NCBI RefSeq assembly: GCF_001457475.1
Contig: NZ_LN831029.1
Location: 1-64,000, forward strand
Length of the DNA stretch: 64,000 nt
Reading direction: 5' to 3'
From: Achromobacter xylosoxidans
GTDB taxonomy: Bacteria; Pseudomonadota; Gammaproteobacteria; Burkholderiales; Burkholderiaceae_B
A program made the translations under genes and the position numbers. Shown piece by piece: positions 11,893-20,174 of the stretch (within the stretch, counting starts at the first letter, position 1; each line of letters begins with the position of its first letter). A model generated the notes under the pieces. It had not been told where the DNA came from. It saw nothing but the letters and a program-made list of their open reading frames with translations, and did not search any database.

Positions 11893-12153
11893 ATGAAGAT
11901 CTATCTACTTTCCCTGGGCGCCGGCCTGCTGGTCGGCGTGGTGTACAGCCTGCTGCAGGTGCGTTCGCCCGCGCCGCCGCTGGTGGCGCTGATCGGCCTG
12001 CTCGGCATCCTGGTCGGCGAACAGATCGTGCCGGTGGGCAAGCAACTGCTGAACGGCACCGCCTTCGCCGCCGCCTGCGACAAGGAGAAGGCGGTCAGCC
12101 ACGTGTTCGGCCAGCTGCCCGGCCGCCAGGCGCAGGACAAAGACCAAAGCTGA
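11893..12153 (+). CDS. XapX-domain (DUF1427) small membrane protein
   Basis: An 86-residue protein with two hydrophobic segments (about 3-20 and 29-45) and the XapX pattern LLVGVVYSLLQVRSPAPP, LIGLLGILVGEQ. The start is MKIYLLSLGAG at 11893; an upstream in-frame ATG at 11866 overlaps the pirin gene. Function of the family is unknown. In this window it is bracketed by a pirin gene and a YtcJ-like amidohydrolase, with a short gap to each. Confidence 0.8.
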   Translation: MKIYLLSLGAGLLVGVVYSLLQVRSPAPPLVALIGLLGILVGEQIVPVGKQLLNGTAFAAACDKEKAVSHVFGQLPGRQAQDKDQS

Positions 12154-12183
12154 TTCCTTCCCGTCACCAAAGGAGATAATCGC

Positions 12184-14175
12184 ATGCCGACTCGCCGCGA
12201 CCTTATCGGTGCTGCCTCCACGCTTGCACTGAGCAGCCTCTTGGGCGGATGCGCCCCTGCCCGTTCCAAAGGAGAACCCCCCATGTCAAACGCCTCAAAC
12301 ACCACGCCCGACATCATTTTCCACAATGGCCGCATCACGACCCTGGACCGCGCCAAGCCGCTGGCCAGCGCCGTGGCGATCAAAGACGGCCGCTTCGTCG
12401 CGGTCGGCACCGACGCCGAGGTCATGGCGCTGGCCGGGCCGGCCACCCGGCGCGTCGATCTCAAGCAGCGCGGCGCCCTGCCCGGCCTGTTCGACAACCA
12501 CACGCACGTGGTGCGCGGCGGCCTGAACTACAACATGGAACTGCGCTGGGACGGCGTGCGCTCGCTGGCCGACGCCATGGCGATGCTCAAGCGCCAGGTC
12601 GCCATCACGCCGGCGCCGCAATGGGTGCGGGTGGTGGGCGGGTTCACCGAGCACCAGTTCGCCGAGAAGCGCCTGCCGACGATCGAGGAGATCAACGCCA
12701 TCGCGCCCGACACGCCGGTGTTCCTGCTGCACCTGTACGACCGTGCCCTGCTCAACGGCGCCGCGCTGCGCGCGGTGGGGTACACCAAGACCACGCCCAA
12801 CCCGCCGGGCGGCGAGATCATCCGCGACGCGCAGGGCAACCCGACCGGGCTGCTGCTGGCCAAGCCGAATGCGACCATCCTGTACGCCACGCTGGCCAAG
12901 GGCCCCAAACTGCCGTTCGACTACCAGGTCAATTCCACGCGCCATTTCATGCGCGAGCTGAACCGCCTGGGCGTGACCGGCGTGATCGACGCGGGGGGCG
13001 GTTTCCAGAACTACCCTGACGACTATGCCGTGATCCAGAAGCTGGCCGACGAAGGCCAGATGACGGTGCGGCTGGCCTACAACCTGTTCACGCAGAAACC
13101 CAAGCAGGAGAAGGAAGACTTCCTCAAGTGGACCTCGAGCGTGAAGTACAAGCAGGGCACCGACTACTTCCGCCACAACGGCGCCGGCGAAATGCTGGTG
13201 TTCTCGGCCGCCGACTTCGAGGACTTCCGCGTCGAACGCCCGGACATGCCGCCGGAGATGGAAGGCGAGCTGGAGGAAGTGGTGCGCGTGCTGGTGCAGA
13301 ACAAGTGGCCGTGGCGGCTGCATGCCACCTATGACGAGACCATTTCGCGCGCGCTGGATGTGTTCGAGAAGGTCAACCAGGACACGCCGCTGACCGGCCT
13401 GAACTGGTTCTTCGACCATGCGGAGACGATCTCGGACAAGTCGATCGACCGCATCGCCGCGCTGGGCGGCGGCATCGCCGTGCAGCACCGCATGGCCTAC
13501 CAGGGCGAGTACTTCATCGAGCGCTACGGCGCGGCCGCGGCCGAGGCCACGCCCCCCATCGCCAAGATGCTGGATCGCGGCGTGAAGGTCTCGGCCGGCA
13601 CCGACGCCACCCGGGTCGCCTCCTACAACCCGTGGGTGTCACTGTCGTGGATGGTGACCGGCAAGACCGTGGGCGGCACCCGCCTCTATCCGGCGCGCAA
13701 CTGCCTGGACCGCGAGACCGCGCTGCGCATGTGGACCGAGAACGTGGCCTGGTTCGCCAACGAGGAAGGCAAGCGTGGCCGCATCCAGCTGGGCCAGTTG
13801 GCCGATTTCATCGTGCCGAGCAAGGACTATTTCCGTTGCAGCGAGGATGAGATCTCGTTCCTGACGTCGGAGCTGACCGTGGTCGGCGGCCGCGTGGTCT
13901 ACGGCGCGGGCGAATTCGGGCCGCTCGATGACAACCCGCTGCCGCCCGCCATGCCGGACTGGTCGCCCACGCGCCTGTTCGGCGGCTATGCCTGGGGCGA
14001 TCCCGACGGCGCCGGCCGCAATTCGCTGGGCTACCGCAACATGGCGGCCTGCGCTTGCGCCAGCAGCTGCGGGCTGCATGGGCATGACCACGCCAAGGCC
14101 TGGGCCTCGAACGCGCCCAGTTCCGACCTGCAGGGCTTTTTCGGCGCCCTGGGTTGTTCCTGCTGGGCAGTCTGA
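12184..14175 (+). CDS. Tat-exported lipoprotein amidohydrolase (YtcJ-like) with Cys/His tail
   Basis: Amidohydrolase_3-family metal hydrolase of 663 residues. The N-terminus carries a twin-arginine motif (TRRDLIG, 3-9) and a lipobox LGGC with Cys23, predicting a Tat-exported lipoprotein. The core starts near residue 38 (DIIFHNGRITTLDRAKP) and includes FDNHTHVVRGG, a metal-binding HxH-type motif, and later SAGTDATR. The last 46 residues are an unusual extension rich in Cys and His (Cys623, 625, 629; His632, 634, 636; Cys658, 660). AAGGAGATAA precedes the ATG at 12184, but a second strong SD precedes Met34 (12283), so exported and cytoplasmic forms may both be made. Substrate unknown. Confidence 0.85.
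   Translation: MPTRRDLIGAASTLALSSLLGGCAPARSKGEPPMSNASNTTPDIIFHNGRITTLDRAKPLASAVAIKDGRFVAVGTDAEVMALAGPATRRVDLKQRGALPGLFDNHTHVVRGGLNYNMELRWDGVRSLADAMAMLKRQVAITPAPQWVRVVGGFTEHQFAEKRLPTIEEINAIAPDTPVFLLHLYDRALLNGAALRAVGYTKTTPNPPGGEIIRDAQGNPTGLLLAKPNATILYATLAKGPKLPFDYQVNSTRHFMRELNRLGVTGVIDAGGGFQNYPDDYAVIQKLADEGQMTVRLAYNLFTQKPKQEKEDFLKWTSSVKYKQGTDYFRHNGAGEMLVFSAADFEDFRVERPDMPPEMEGELEEVVRVLVQNKWPWRLHATYDETISRALDVFEKVNQDTPLTGLNWFFDHAETISDKSIDRIAALGGGIAVQHRMAYQGEYFIERYGAAAAEATPPIAKMLDRGVKVSAGTDATRVASYNPWVSLSWMVTGKTVGGTRLYPARNCLDRETALRMWTENVAWFANEEGKRGRIQLGQLADFIVPSKDYFRCSEDEISFLTSELTVVGGRVVYGAGEFGPLDDNPLPPAMPDWSPTRLFGGYAWGDPDGAGRNSLGYRNMAACACASSCGLHGHDHAKAWASNAPSSDLQGFFGALGCSCWAV
12268..12285 (+). promoter_or_regulatory. 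Internal ribosome binding site and alternative start
   Basis: AAAGGAG (12268-12274) lies 8 nt before an in-frame ATG at 12283 (Met34), just past the lipobox Cys23. It could initiate a signal-less form of the amidohydrolase. Confidence 0.55.
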
Positions 14176-14186
14176 GGAGGCCGGCC

Positions 14187-14642
14187 ATGAACGCGACCTT
14201 CCAATGGGAACAGCGGCTGGCCGGCCTGGCCCGGCCGTTGTTCGGTTCCCCCGCCGTGCGGTTCCTGGCCTACCTGGGCCTGTGCGCCGCCTATCTACAG
14301 GGCGGGCTGGTCAAGCTGACCGACTTTCCCGGCGCGCTGGCGGAGATGGCGCATTTTGGGCTGGCGCCGGGGCCGGTGTTCGCGGTGTTGGTGATCGTAT
14401 TGGAACTGCTGGCATCCGCCATGATCCTGGTGGGGCGGTTGCGCTGGCTGGGGGCGCTGGCGCTGGCCGCCTTCACGCTGGTGGCCACGGGCATTGCGCT
14501 GCGTTATTGGGAAATGGCGCCCGGGCAGGAGCGCTTCATGGCCGCCAATGCGTTCTATGAGCATCTGGGGCTGGCGGGGGGATTGCTGCTGGTGGCGTGG
14601 CTGGATTTGCGCGAGCCGCGCCCGGACGGCGCGACCGCCTGA
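14187..14642 (+). CDS. DoxX-family membrane protein
   Basis: A 151-residue protein with four predicted membrane helices and the DoxX/DUF417-like pattern (YLQGGLVKLTDFPGA near residue 35). GAGGAGG at 14174-14180, overlapping the end of the upstream amidohydrolase gene, supports the ATG at 14187. DoxX-like proteins are linked to redox balance or quinone-dependent respiration, but this member has no assigned role. It ends the rightward 8731-14642 group before a terminator. Confidence 0.78.
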   Translation: MNATFQWEQRLAGLARPLFGSPAVRFLAYLGLCAAYLQGGLVKLTDFPGALAEMAHFGLAPGPVFAVLVIVLELLASAMILVGRLRWLGALALAAFTLVATGIALRYWEMAPGQERFMAANAFYEHLGLAGGLLLVAWLDLREPRPDGATA

Positions 14643-14665
14643 CGGCGGGCCGCCGCAGGCAAAAA

Positions 14666-14687
14666 AAGGCCCCGATTCCGGGGCCTT
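14666..14687. terminator. Bidirectional terminator after doxX-like gene
   Basis: A 9-bp stem AAGGCCCCG / CGGGGCCTT with an ATTC loop, preceded by a run of A's and followed by TGTCGTTT, lies between convergent genes. Confidence 0.75.
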
Positions 14688-14716
14688 GTCGTTTCCGGGC
14701 GACGGGGCCGCTGCCC

Positions 14717-15649
14717 TCATCGCCCCGGCCGCGCCTTCAGGTCCGCCATTTCCTCCTGCATCAACTGGTGCGCATAGCGCGAGAACACGCTCACCAGCCG
14801 GGTGCGGGTATGGTACGGCGGGTACAGCAGCGCCACCGTGACCGGCACCGCCGGGCTGAAGGGGCGGACCTCGACGCCGTTGGCCTCGTATTCCTCGCGC
14901 GCGGCCAGCGGATTGATCAGCGCCACGCCCAGGCCGGCGCCGACCAGCGCACAGACGGATGAACCCAGGCCGGCCTCGGCCACCGTCTGGCGCTCGACCT
15001 TGGCGGCCTTGAAGACCGCGTCGATCTTTTCGCGCAGCGGCGTGGCGCTGGGGAAGGCGATGAAGGGTTCGCCGGCAAAGTCGGCGGGCTTGAGCTTTTT
15101 CAGCTTGGTCAGCCGGTGGCCCTTGGGCAGCACCGCCACGCAGTTCATGGTCAGCACCGGCTCGACCTGGATGCCCGGGCTGTCGCCCGACAGCATGGCC
15201 AGGCCGGTGTCGCAGAAGCCCGAGCTGATCCAGTTGTGCACGGCGCTGGCGTTGCCGGAATGGATCGAGACCATGACGTCCGGGTATTCGGTCTTGAACG
15301 CGGCCACGATGCGCGCCAGCAGGCCGCCGGCCAGGCGCGGCATGGCCGCCACGCTCAGGCGGCTGGCACTGAACGAGCGGATGCTGGCCGCCGCCGATTC
15401 CAGGCCGGCCAGGCCGATGAAGGTTTTTTCAACCTCTTGAAAGAAGCGCGACCCATCCTGCGTGGGGGTCAGGCGGCTGCCATTGCGATCGAACAGGGGA
15501 AACTGGGTGATTGCTTCCAATTGCGCGATTAAGCGGCTAACGTGCGGCTGCGAGGTATGCACTCGGCGCGCCGCCGCCGTCATGGATCCGGTCATCATGA
15601 CGGCCCGGAAAGCCTCGATGTGTCGCAAGCCCATTCGTGTAATGGCCAT
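14717..15649 (-). CDS. LysR-family transcriptional regulator
   Basis: A 310-residue LysR-type regulator: HTH domain at about 5-65 (MGLRHIEAFRAVMMTGSMTA, then SQPHVSRLIAQLE) and a C-terminal effector-binding domain. The similar length and divergent position relative to the amino acid ABC operon starting at 15821 suggest it controls that operon. Met6 (15634) is an alternative start, since many relatives begin MGLRHIEAF. Its 3' end faces the doxX-like gene. Confidence 0.9.
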   Translation of the reverse strand: MAITRMGLRHIEAFRAVMMTGSMTAAARRVHTSQPHVSRLIAQLEAITQFPLFDRNGSRLTPTQDGSRFFQEVEKTFIGLAGLESAAASIRSFSASRLSVAAMPRLAGGLLARIVAAFKTEYPDVMVSIHSGNASAVHNWISSGFCDTGLAMLSGDSPGIQVEPVLTMNCVAVLPKGHRLTKLKKLKPADFAGEPFIAFPSATPLREKIDAVFKAAKVERQTVAEAGLGSSVCALVGAGLGVALINPLAAREEYEANGVEVRPFSPAVPVTVALLYPPYHTRTRLVSVFSRYAHQLMQEEMADLKARPGR

Positions 15650-15820
15650 ATCAAATCCGTATAGAGGAATACCCGATTGGAACTGGATAAAACCATAACG
15701 CTAGTTGATACTTTTTGCCAGCCGCGGGGCTCATCGCGGGACGCGGCGGGCCGCCTGCAATCCGGCACCGCTGTTCGTGAACATAAACACGCGCCGCACG
15801 ATCGGCGCCAAGGGAATACG

Positions 15821-16729
15821 ATGAAAGCACTTGCCGCGATTTCGGTCGCCGCCGCCCTGTTCGGCAGCGCCGCCGCCCACGCCGAAGGCCCCAGCCGCCT
15901 GGACAAGATCCGCGATACCGGCGTGATCACCATCGGCCATCCCGAGACCTCGGTGCCGTTCGCCTACCTGGACGGCAACCAGAAGCCGATCGGCTACACC
16001 GTCGAGATCTGCCAGGAAATCGCCCAGCACATCAAGACCGCCCTCAAGCTGCCCAAGCTGGACGTGCGCTACAACCCGACCACGTCGGCCACGCGCATCC
16101 CGCTGCTGGCCAACGGCACCATCGACCTGGAGTGCGGCAACACCACCAACAACCTGGAACGCCACAAGCTGGTGTCGTTCGCGCCCACCACGTTCGTGGC
16201 GCAGGTGGTGCTGGTGGCGCGCAAGGACGGTGGCGTCGATCCCAACAACCTGGCGTCGTTCCGTGGCAAGACCATCGCCGCGCAGGCCGGCGGCCAGACC
16301 TTCAAGCTGATTTCGCGCCTGAACGCCGAGGGCAACCTGGGCATCAGCATGGCGCCCACCAAGGATACGGCGGAAACGCTGCTGATGGTGGAATCGGGCC
16401 GCGCCGCCGGTTCGGCCAATGACGACGGCATCGCCTATGGCGTGGTGGCCTCGTCCAAGAACCCGGACGTGTTCGTGATCGGCACCAAGGGCCTGGAGCT
16501 GGCGCCCTACGGCATCATGCAGCCCAAGGACGACCCGGCCTTCAAGAAGGTGGTGGACGACGCCGTGCTCGACATGATGAAGAGTGGCCGCGTCGCCGCG
16601 ATCTACGACAAGTACTTCAATTCTCCGATCCCGCCCAAGCAGATCAACCTGAAGTACCCGATGAGCGACGCGCTCAAGCGCGCGCTGGCGCATCCAACCG
16701 ACTCCGGCGATCCCAAGGCCTACGAGTAA
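15821..16729 (+). CDS. Polar amino acid ABC transporter substrate-binding protein (GltI-like)
   Basis: Periplasmic binding protein of the glutamate/aspartate family 3, 302 residues. It has a Sec signal peptide cleaved near Ala-His-Ala (residues 1-22) and the signature RDTGVITIGHPETSVPF followed by GYTVEICQEIA. The start at 15821 follows AGGG; an in-frame ATG at 15677 would put the signal peptide 48 residues inside. It heads an operon with two permeases, an ATPase and a threonine aldolase. A terminator-like hairpin after this gene probably keeps it more abundant than the membrane parts. GltI homology does not fix the ligand. Confidence 0.88.
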   Translation: MKALAAISVAAALFGSAAAHAEGPSRLDKIRDTGVITIGHPETSVPFAYLDGNQKPIGYTVEICQEIAQHIKTALKLPKLDVRYNPTTSATRIPLLANGTIDLECGNTTNNLERHKLVSFAPTTFVAQVVLVARKDGGVDPNNLASFRGKTIAAQAGGQTFKLISRLNAEGNLGISMAPTKDTAETLLMVESGRAAGSANDDGIAYGVVASSKNPDVFVIGTKGLELAPYGIMQPKDDPAFKKVVDDAVLDMMKSGRVAAIYDKYFNSPIPPKQINLKYPMSDALKRALAHPTDSGDPKAYE

Positions 16730-16783
16730 GCCGGCATGCCGCGGCGCTCCATGACGGGGCCGCCGCGGGGCCGCGCGATCCAG

Positions 16784-16807
16784 GGCGCCGCCCGCCGGCG
16801 CCTTTTT
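16784..16807 (+). terminator. Attenuator-type terminator after the binding-protein gene
   Basis: GGCGCCG / CGGCGCC with a 5-nt loop is followed at once by TTTTT. It sits between the binding-protein gene and the first permease gene on the same strand, so it probably lowers readthrough rather than ending the operon. Confidence 0.7.
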
Positions 16808-16833
16808 CTTTCGTTGTCCACAGGTCCTGAAGC

Positions 16834-17586
16834 ATGAACTACAACTGGAGCTGGAGCATCTTCCTGGAGATGTCGCCCGACGGCGTGCATACCTTCCTGG
16901 AGACGATCCTGATCGGCGTGGGCTGGACCCTGGCGCTGGCCCTGACGGCATGGGTGTTTTCGCTGTTGCTGGGGTCGTGCCTGGGCGTGATGCGCACCGC
17001 CTCGTCGCGCCTGGCCAATGCCATCGGCGCGACCTATGTCGAGATTTTCCGCAATGTGCCGCTGCTGGTGCAGATGTTCCTGTGGTATTTCGTGCTGCCC
17101 GAGCTGTTGCCGCACGCCTGGGGCCTGGCGATGAAGCAGATGCCGCAGCCCTGGGGCCAATTCCTGCCGGCGGTGCTGTGCCTGGGCTTCTATGGCTCGG
17201 CGCGGGTGGCCGAGCAGCTGCGCGCGGGCATCCAGTCGCTGCCGCGCGGCCAGTTCCAGGCGGGCACGGCGCTGGGCCTGACCGAGACGCAGGTGTACCG
17301 CTACATCATCCTGCCCGAGGCCTATCGCATCGTGCTGCCGCCCCTGACCTCGGAATTCATGGGCACGATCAAGTATTCGTCGGTGGCGCTGACCATCGGC
17401 CTGCTGGAACTGACCGGCCAGACCCGCTCGATGGCCGAGTTCAGCTTCCATATCTTCGAGGCCTTCACGGCCGCGACCGTGATCTACCTGATCCTGAACG
17501 GCATCGTGGTGCTGGGCATGCGCCTGCTTGAACGCCATGTGGCGGTCCCCGGCCTGATCGGCGCGGCGGCCAGGAACGGGCGCTAG
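16834..17586 (+). CDS. Amino acid ABC transporter permease (GltJ-like)
   Basis: Inner-membrane permease of the HisM/GltJ family, 250 residues with about five helices. The EAA loop is visible (ALGLTETQVYRYIILPEAYR, about 148-167), which couples to the ATPase. It starts 104 bp after the binding-protein gene, below an attenuator hairpin, and ends 8 bp before the second permease gene. The ATG is preceded by GTTGTCCACAGGTCC, a sequence nearly repeated before the ATPase gene. Confidence 0.88.
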   Translation: MNYNWSWSIFLEMSPDGVHTFLETILIGVGWTLALALTAWVFSLLLGSCLGVMRTASSRLANAIGATYVEIFRNVPLLVQMFLWYFVLPELLPHAWGLAMKQMPQPWGQFLPAVLCLGFYGSARVAEQLRAGIQSLPRGQFQAGTALGLTETQVYRYIILPEAYRIVLPPLTSEFMGTIKYSSVALTIGLLELTGQTRSMAEFSFHIFEAFTAATVIYLILNGIVVLGMRLLERHVAVPGLIGAAARNGR

Positions 17587-17594
17587 GAATCGAC

Positions 17595-18284
17595 ATGGGC
17601 AAATTCGATTTCGACGTCATCGGCAGCGCGCTGCCGTACTTGTTCCAGACCGGCATGACGTTCACGCTGACCCTGACGCTGCTGGCGGCGGTGATGGGGC
17701 TGGCGCTGGGCACGGTGCTGGCCATGATGCGGCTGTCGCGCTTCAGGATCCTGTCGGTGCCGGCGGGCATCTACGTGAACGTGATGCGTTCGGTGCCGCT
17801 GCTGCTGGTGATCTTCTGGTTCTATTTCCTGGTGCCCTACATCGCCGCCTGGATCGTGGGTTCGCCCACGCCGCTGCGGGTGGGCGCGTTCAACTCGGCG
17901 GTGGTCACGTTCACGCTGTTCGAGGCCGCGTACTTCTGCGAGATCATGCGCGCCGGCATCCAGTCGATCGCGCGCGGCCAGGTATCGGCCAGCATGGCGC
18001 TGGGCCTGAACCACTGGCAGGGCATGCGCTACGTGATCCTGCCGCAGGCAATTCGCAACATGGTGCCGGCGCTGCTGACGCGGGTCATCATCCTGTTCCA
18101 GGACACCTCGCTGGTGTATGTGCTGTCGCTGACCGACTTCCTGGGCGCGGCCGCCAAGATCGGCCAGCGCGATGGCCGGCTGGTGGAACTCTATCTCTTC
18201 GTGGCGGTGGTGTATTTCGTGATCTGTTTCACGGCATCCCGTCTGGTCAAACGGCTGGAAAAGCGCGTGCGGGTGCTGCGCTAG
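17595..18284 (+). CDS. Amino acid ABC transporter permease (GltK-like)
   Basis: Second permease of the importer, 229 residues. It shows the family's N-terminal helix, VMRSVPLLLVIFWFYFLVP, and an EAA loop (ALGLNHWQGMRYVILPQAIR, about 135-154). The 8-bp gap from the upstream permease and the 27-bp gap to the ATPase gene indicate one transcript. The two permeases would form a heterodimer as in GltJK. Confidence 0.88.
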   Translation: MGKFDFDVIGSALPYLFQTGMTFTLTLTLLAAVMGLALGTVLAMMRLSRFRILSVPAGIYVNVMRSVPLLLVIFWFYFLVPYIAAWIVGSPTPLRVGAFNSAVVTFTLFEAAYFCEIMRAGIQSIARGQVSASMALGLNHWQGMRYVILPQAIRNMVPALLTRVIILFQDTSLVYVLSLTDFLGAAAKIGQRDGRLVELYLFVAVVYFVICFTASRLVKRLEKRVRVLR

Positions 18285-18293
18285 GCGCCCAGG

Positions 18294-18302
18294 TTATCCA
18301 CA
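18294..18302 (+). promoter_or_regulatory. Perfect DnaA-box sequence in the gltL-like leader
   Basis: TTATCCACA, identical to the DnaA box consensus TTATNCACA, lies 9 bp before the ATPase start. It may instead act through its AGG as a weak ribosome binding site. Functional DnaA binding is not shown by sequence alone. Confidence 0.4.
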
Positions 18303-18311
18303 GGTCCAACG

Positions 18312-19070
18312 ATGCAACTCTCTTCGAAACCCCCGATGATCGAGATCAAGCAGGTCAGCAAATGGTATGGCGATTTCCAGGTACTGGATGATTGCAGCAC
18401 CACCGTTGGCCGCGGCGAGGTGGTGGTGGTGTGCGGCCCCTCCGGCTCGGGCAAGTCGACGCTGATCAAGACCGTGAACGCGCTCGAACCCTTCCAGAAG
18501 GGCGAGATCGTGGTCAACGGCATCCAGGTGGGCGATCCGCGCACCAACCTGCCCAAGCTGCGTTCGGTGGCCGGCATGGTGTTCCAGCACTTCGAGCTGT
18601 TCCCGCACCTGTCGGTGACCGAGAACCTGTGCCTGGGCCAGGTCAAGGTGCTCAAGCGCGGCAAGGACGAGGCCCGCGCCCGCGCGCTGGCGCTGCTGGA
18701 GCGGGTCGGCCTGTCGGCGCACAAGGACAAGCATCCGGGCGAGCTGTCCGGCGGCCAGCAGCAGCGCGTGGCGATCGCCCGCGCCCTGTCGATGGACCCG
18801 GTGGTGATGCTGTTCGACGAGCCGACCTCGGCGCTGGACCCGGAGATGGTCAACGAAGTGCTGGACGTGATGACCGACCTGGCCGGCGAAGGCATGACCA
18901 TGATGGTGGTGACCCATGAAATGGGGTTCGCCCGCCGCGTCGCCGACCGTGTGATCTTCATGGACGGCGGCAAGATCGTCGAAGACTGCCCGAAGGCGGC
19001 CTTCTTCGACGATGTCGAGGCGCGCGCGCCGCGCACGCGCCAGTTTCTTTCCAAAATTCTGCAGCACTGA
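18312..19070 (+). CDS. Amino acid ABC transporter ATP-binding protein (GltL-like)
   Basis: ATPase of the polar amino acid importer, 252 residues, with Walker [10 protein letters not shown], signature [15 protein letters not shown], Walker [14 protein letters not shown] and the H-loop in VVTHEMGFA. Met9 (18336) is an alternative start matching the usual [12 protein letters not shown] beginning, but it has no clear SD. It is followed after only 5 bp by the threonine aldolase gene. Confidence 0.92.
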   Translation: MQLSSKPPMIEIKQVSKWYGDFQVLDDCSTTVGRGEVVVVCGPSGSGKSTLIKTVNALEPFQKGEIVVNGIQVGDPRTNLPKLRSVAGMVFQHFELFPHLSVTENLCLGQVKVLKRGKDEARARALALLERVGLSAHKDKHPGELSGGQQQRVAIARALSMDPVVMLFDEPTSALDPEMVNEVLDVMTDLAGEGMTMMVVTHEMGFARRVADRVIFMDGGKIVEDCPKAAFFDDVEARAPRTRQFLSKILQH

Positions 19071-19075
19071 TCGTT

Positions 19076-20134
19076 ATGACCCAGCGGATTTCCGTCGACT
19101 CTTCCAGCGCACTCGTCGACCTGCGCAGCGACACGGTGACCCACCCCACCGCCGCCATGTACGAGCGCATGCGCACCGCCCCGATCGGTGACGACGGGCT
19201 CGACGGCGACCCCAGCGTGCGCGCGCTGGAGGCCCACGTGGCGGCGCGCCTGGGCAAGGAAGCCGGACTGTTCGTGCCCAGCTGCACCATGGCCAACCTG
19301 CTGGCCGTGCTGGCGCAGACCCAGCGCAACGAGCAGGTGGTGCTGGAGTCCGCCGCGCACATGTACACGTCCGAGCGCGGCGCCGCCACCTTCACCGGCC
19401 TGTTCTACCAGGGCGTGCCGGGCACCGATGGCGCCATGGACCTGAACCGCCTGGAAGACGCGATGCAATCCGGCGGCCACAAGCTCAAGACCGCGCTGGT
19501 GGCGATGGAAACCTCGCACAATAACGCCGGTGGCGCGGTGCTGCCGCTGGACCACATGCAGGCGGTCCATGGCATGGCGCAGGCCTGCGGCGTGCCGGTA
19601 CACCTGGACGGCGCGCGTCTGTTCAACGCCGCCGTCGCGCTGGGCGTGGCGCCGGCCGAGATCACGCGCCACGCCGACACGGTGTCGCTGTGCCTGTCCA
19701 AAGGGCTGAGCGCGCCGGTGGGCGCGGTGCTGACTGGCACGCGCCCGGTGATGGCGCGCGCCCGCATGCTGCGCCGCATGTTGGGCGGCACCCAGCGGCA
19801 GGCCGGCATCATGGCCGCGGCCGGGCTGGAAGGCGTGCAGACCATGGGCGACCGGCTGGTCGAAGACCACGCGCGCGCCCGTCGCCTGAGCGACGGCCTG
19901 AACCGCCTGGACCCGTCCTTGTCGGCGACGGTGCCGCAGACCAACATCGTGCAGGTCGAGACCGCCGATACCGGCATGACCAATGCCCATTGGGTCACGG
20001 CGCTGGAAAGCGCGGGGTTGCTGACGCGTCCGTGGGGCCGCACGCGGTTGCGCTGCGTGACTCACCGCCATATCGACGACGAGGATATCGACCGCGCCAT
20101 CGAGGCCTTCAAAAAGGTGCTGGCAAGCCGCTGA
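19076..20134 (+). CDS. Low-specificity L-threonine aldolase
   Basis: PLP-dependent fold-type I aldolase that splits L-threonine or L-allo-threonine, and often phenylserine-like 3-hydroxy amino acids, into glycine and an aldehyde. The 352 residues include the N-terminal DLRSDTVTHPT signature, HLDGARLFNA, and the Schiff-base lysine Lys209 in SLCLSKGLSAPVG. The 5-bp gap after the ABC ATPase gene makes it part of the importer operon, which suggests that the imported ligand, or a product of it, is a 3-hydroxy amino acid. Exact substrate and stereochemistry are not decided by sequence. Confidence 0.88.
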   Translation: MTQRISVDSSSALVDLRSDTVTHPTAAMYERMRTAPIGDDGLDGDPSVRALEAHVAARLGKEAGLFVPSCTMANLLAVLAQTQRNEQVVLESAAHMYTSERGAATFTGLFYQGVPGTDGAMDLNRLEDAMQSGGHKLKTALVAMETSHNNAGGAVLPLDHMQAVHGMAQACGVPVHLDGARLFNAAVALGVAPAEITRHADTVSLCLSKGLSAPVGAVLTGTRPVMARARMLRRMLGGTQRQAGIMAAAGLEGVQTMGDRLVEDHARARRLSDGLNRLDPSLSATVPQTNIVQVETADTGMTNAHWVTALESAGLLTRPWGRTRLRCVTHRHIDDEDIDRAIEAFKKVLASR

Positions 20135-20174
20135 ATCGGCGGTTTTCGGGGGCGGGCGATGCGATAATGCAGGG

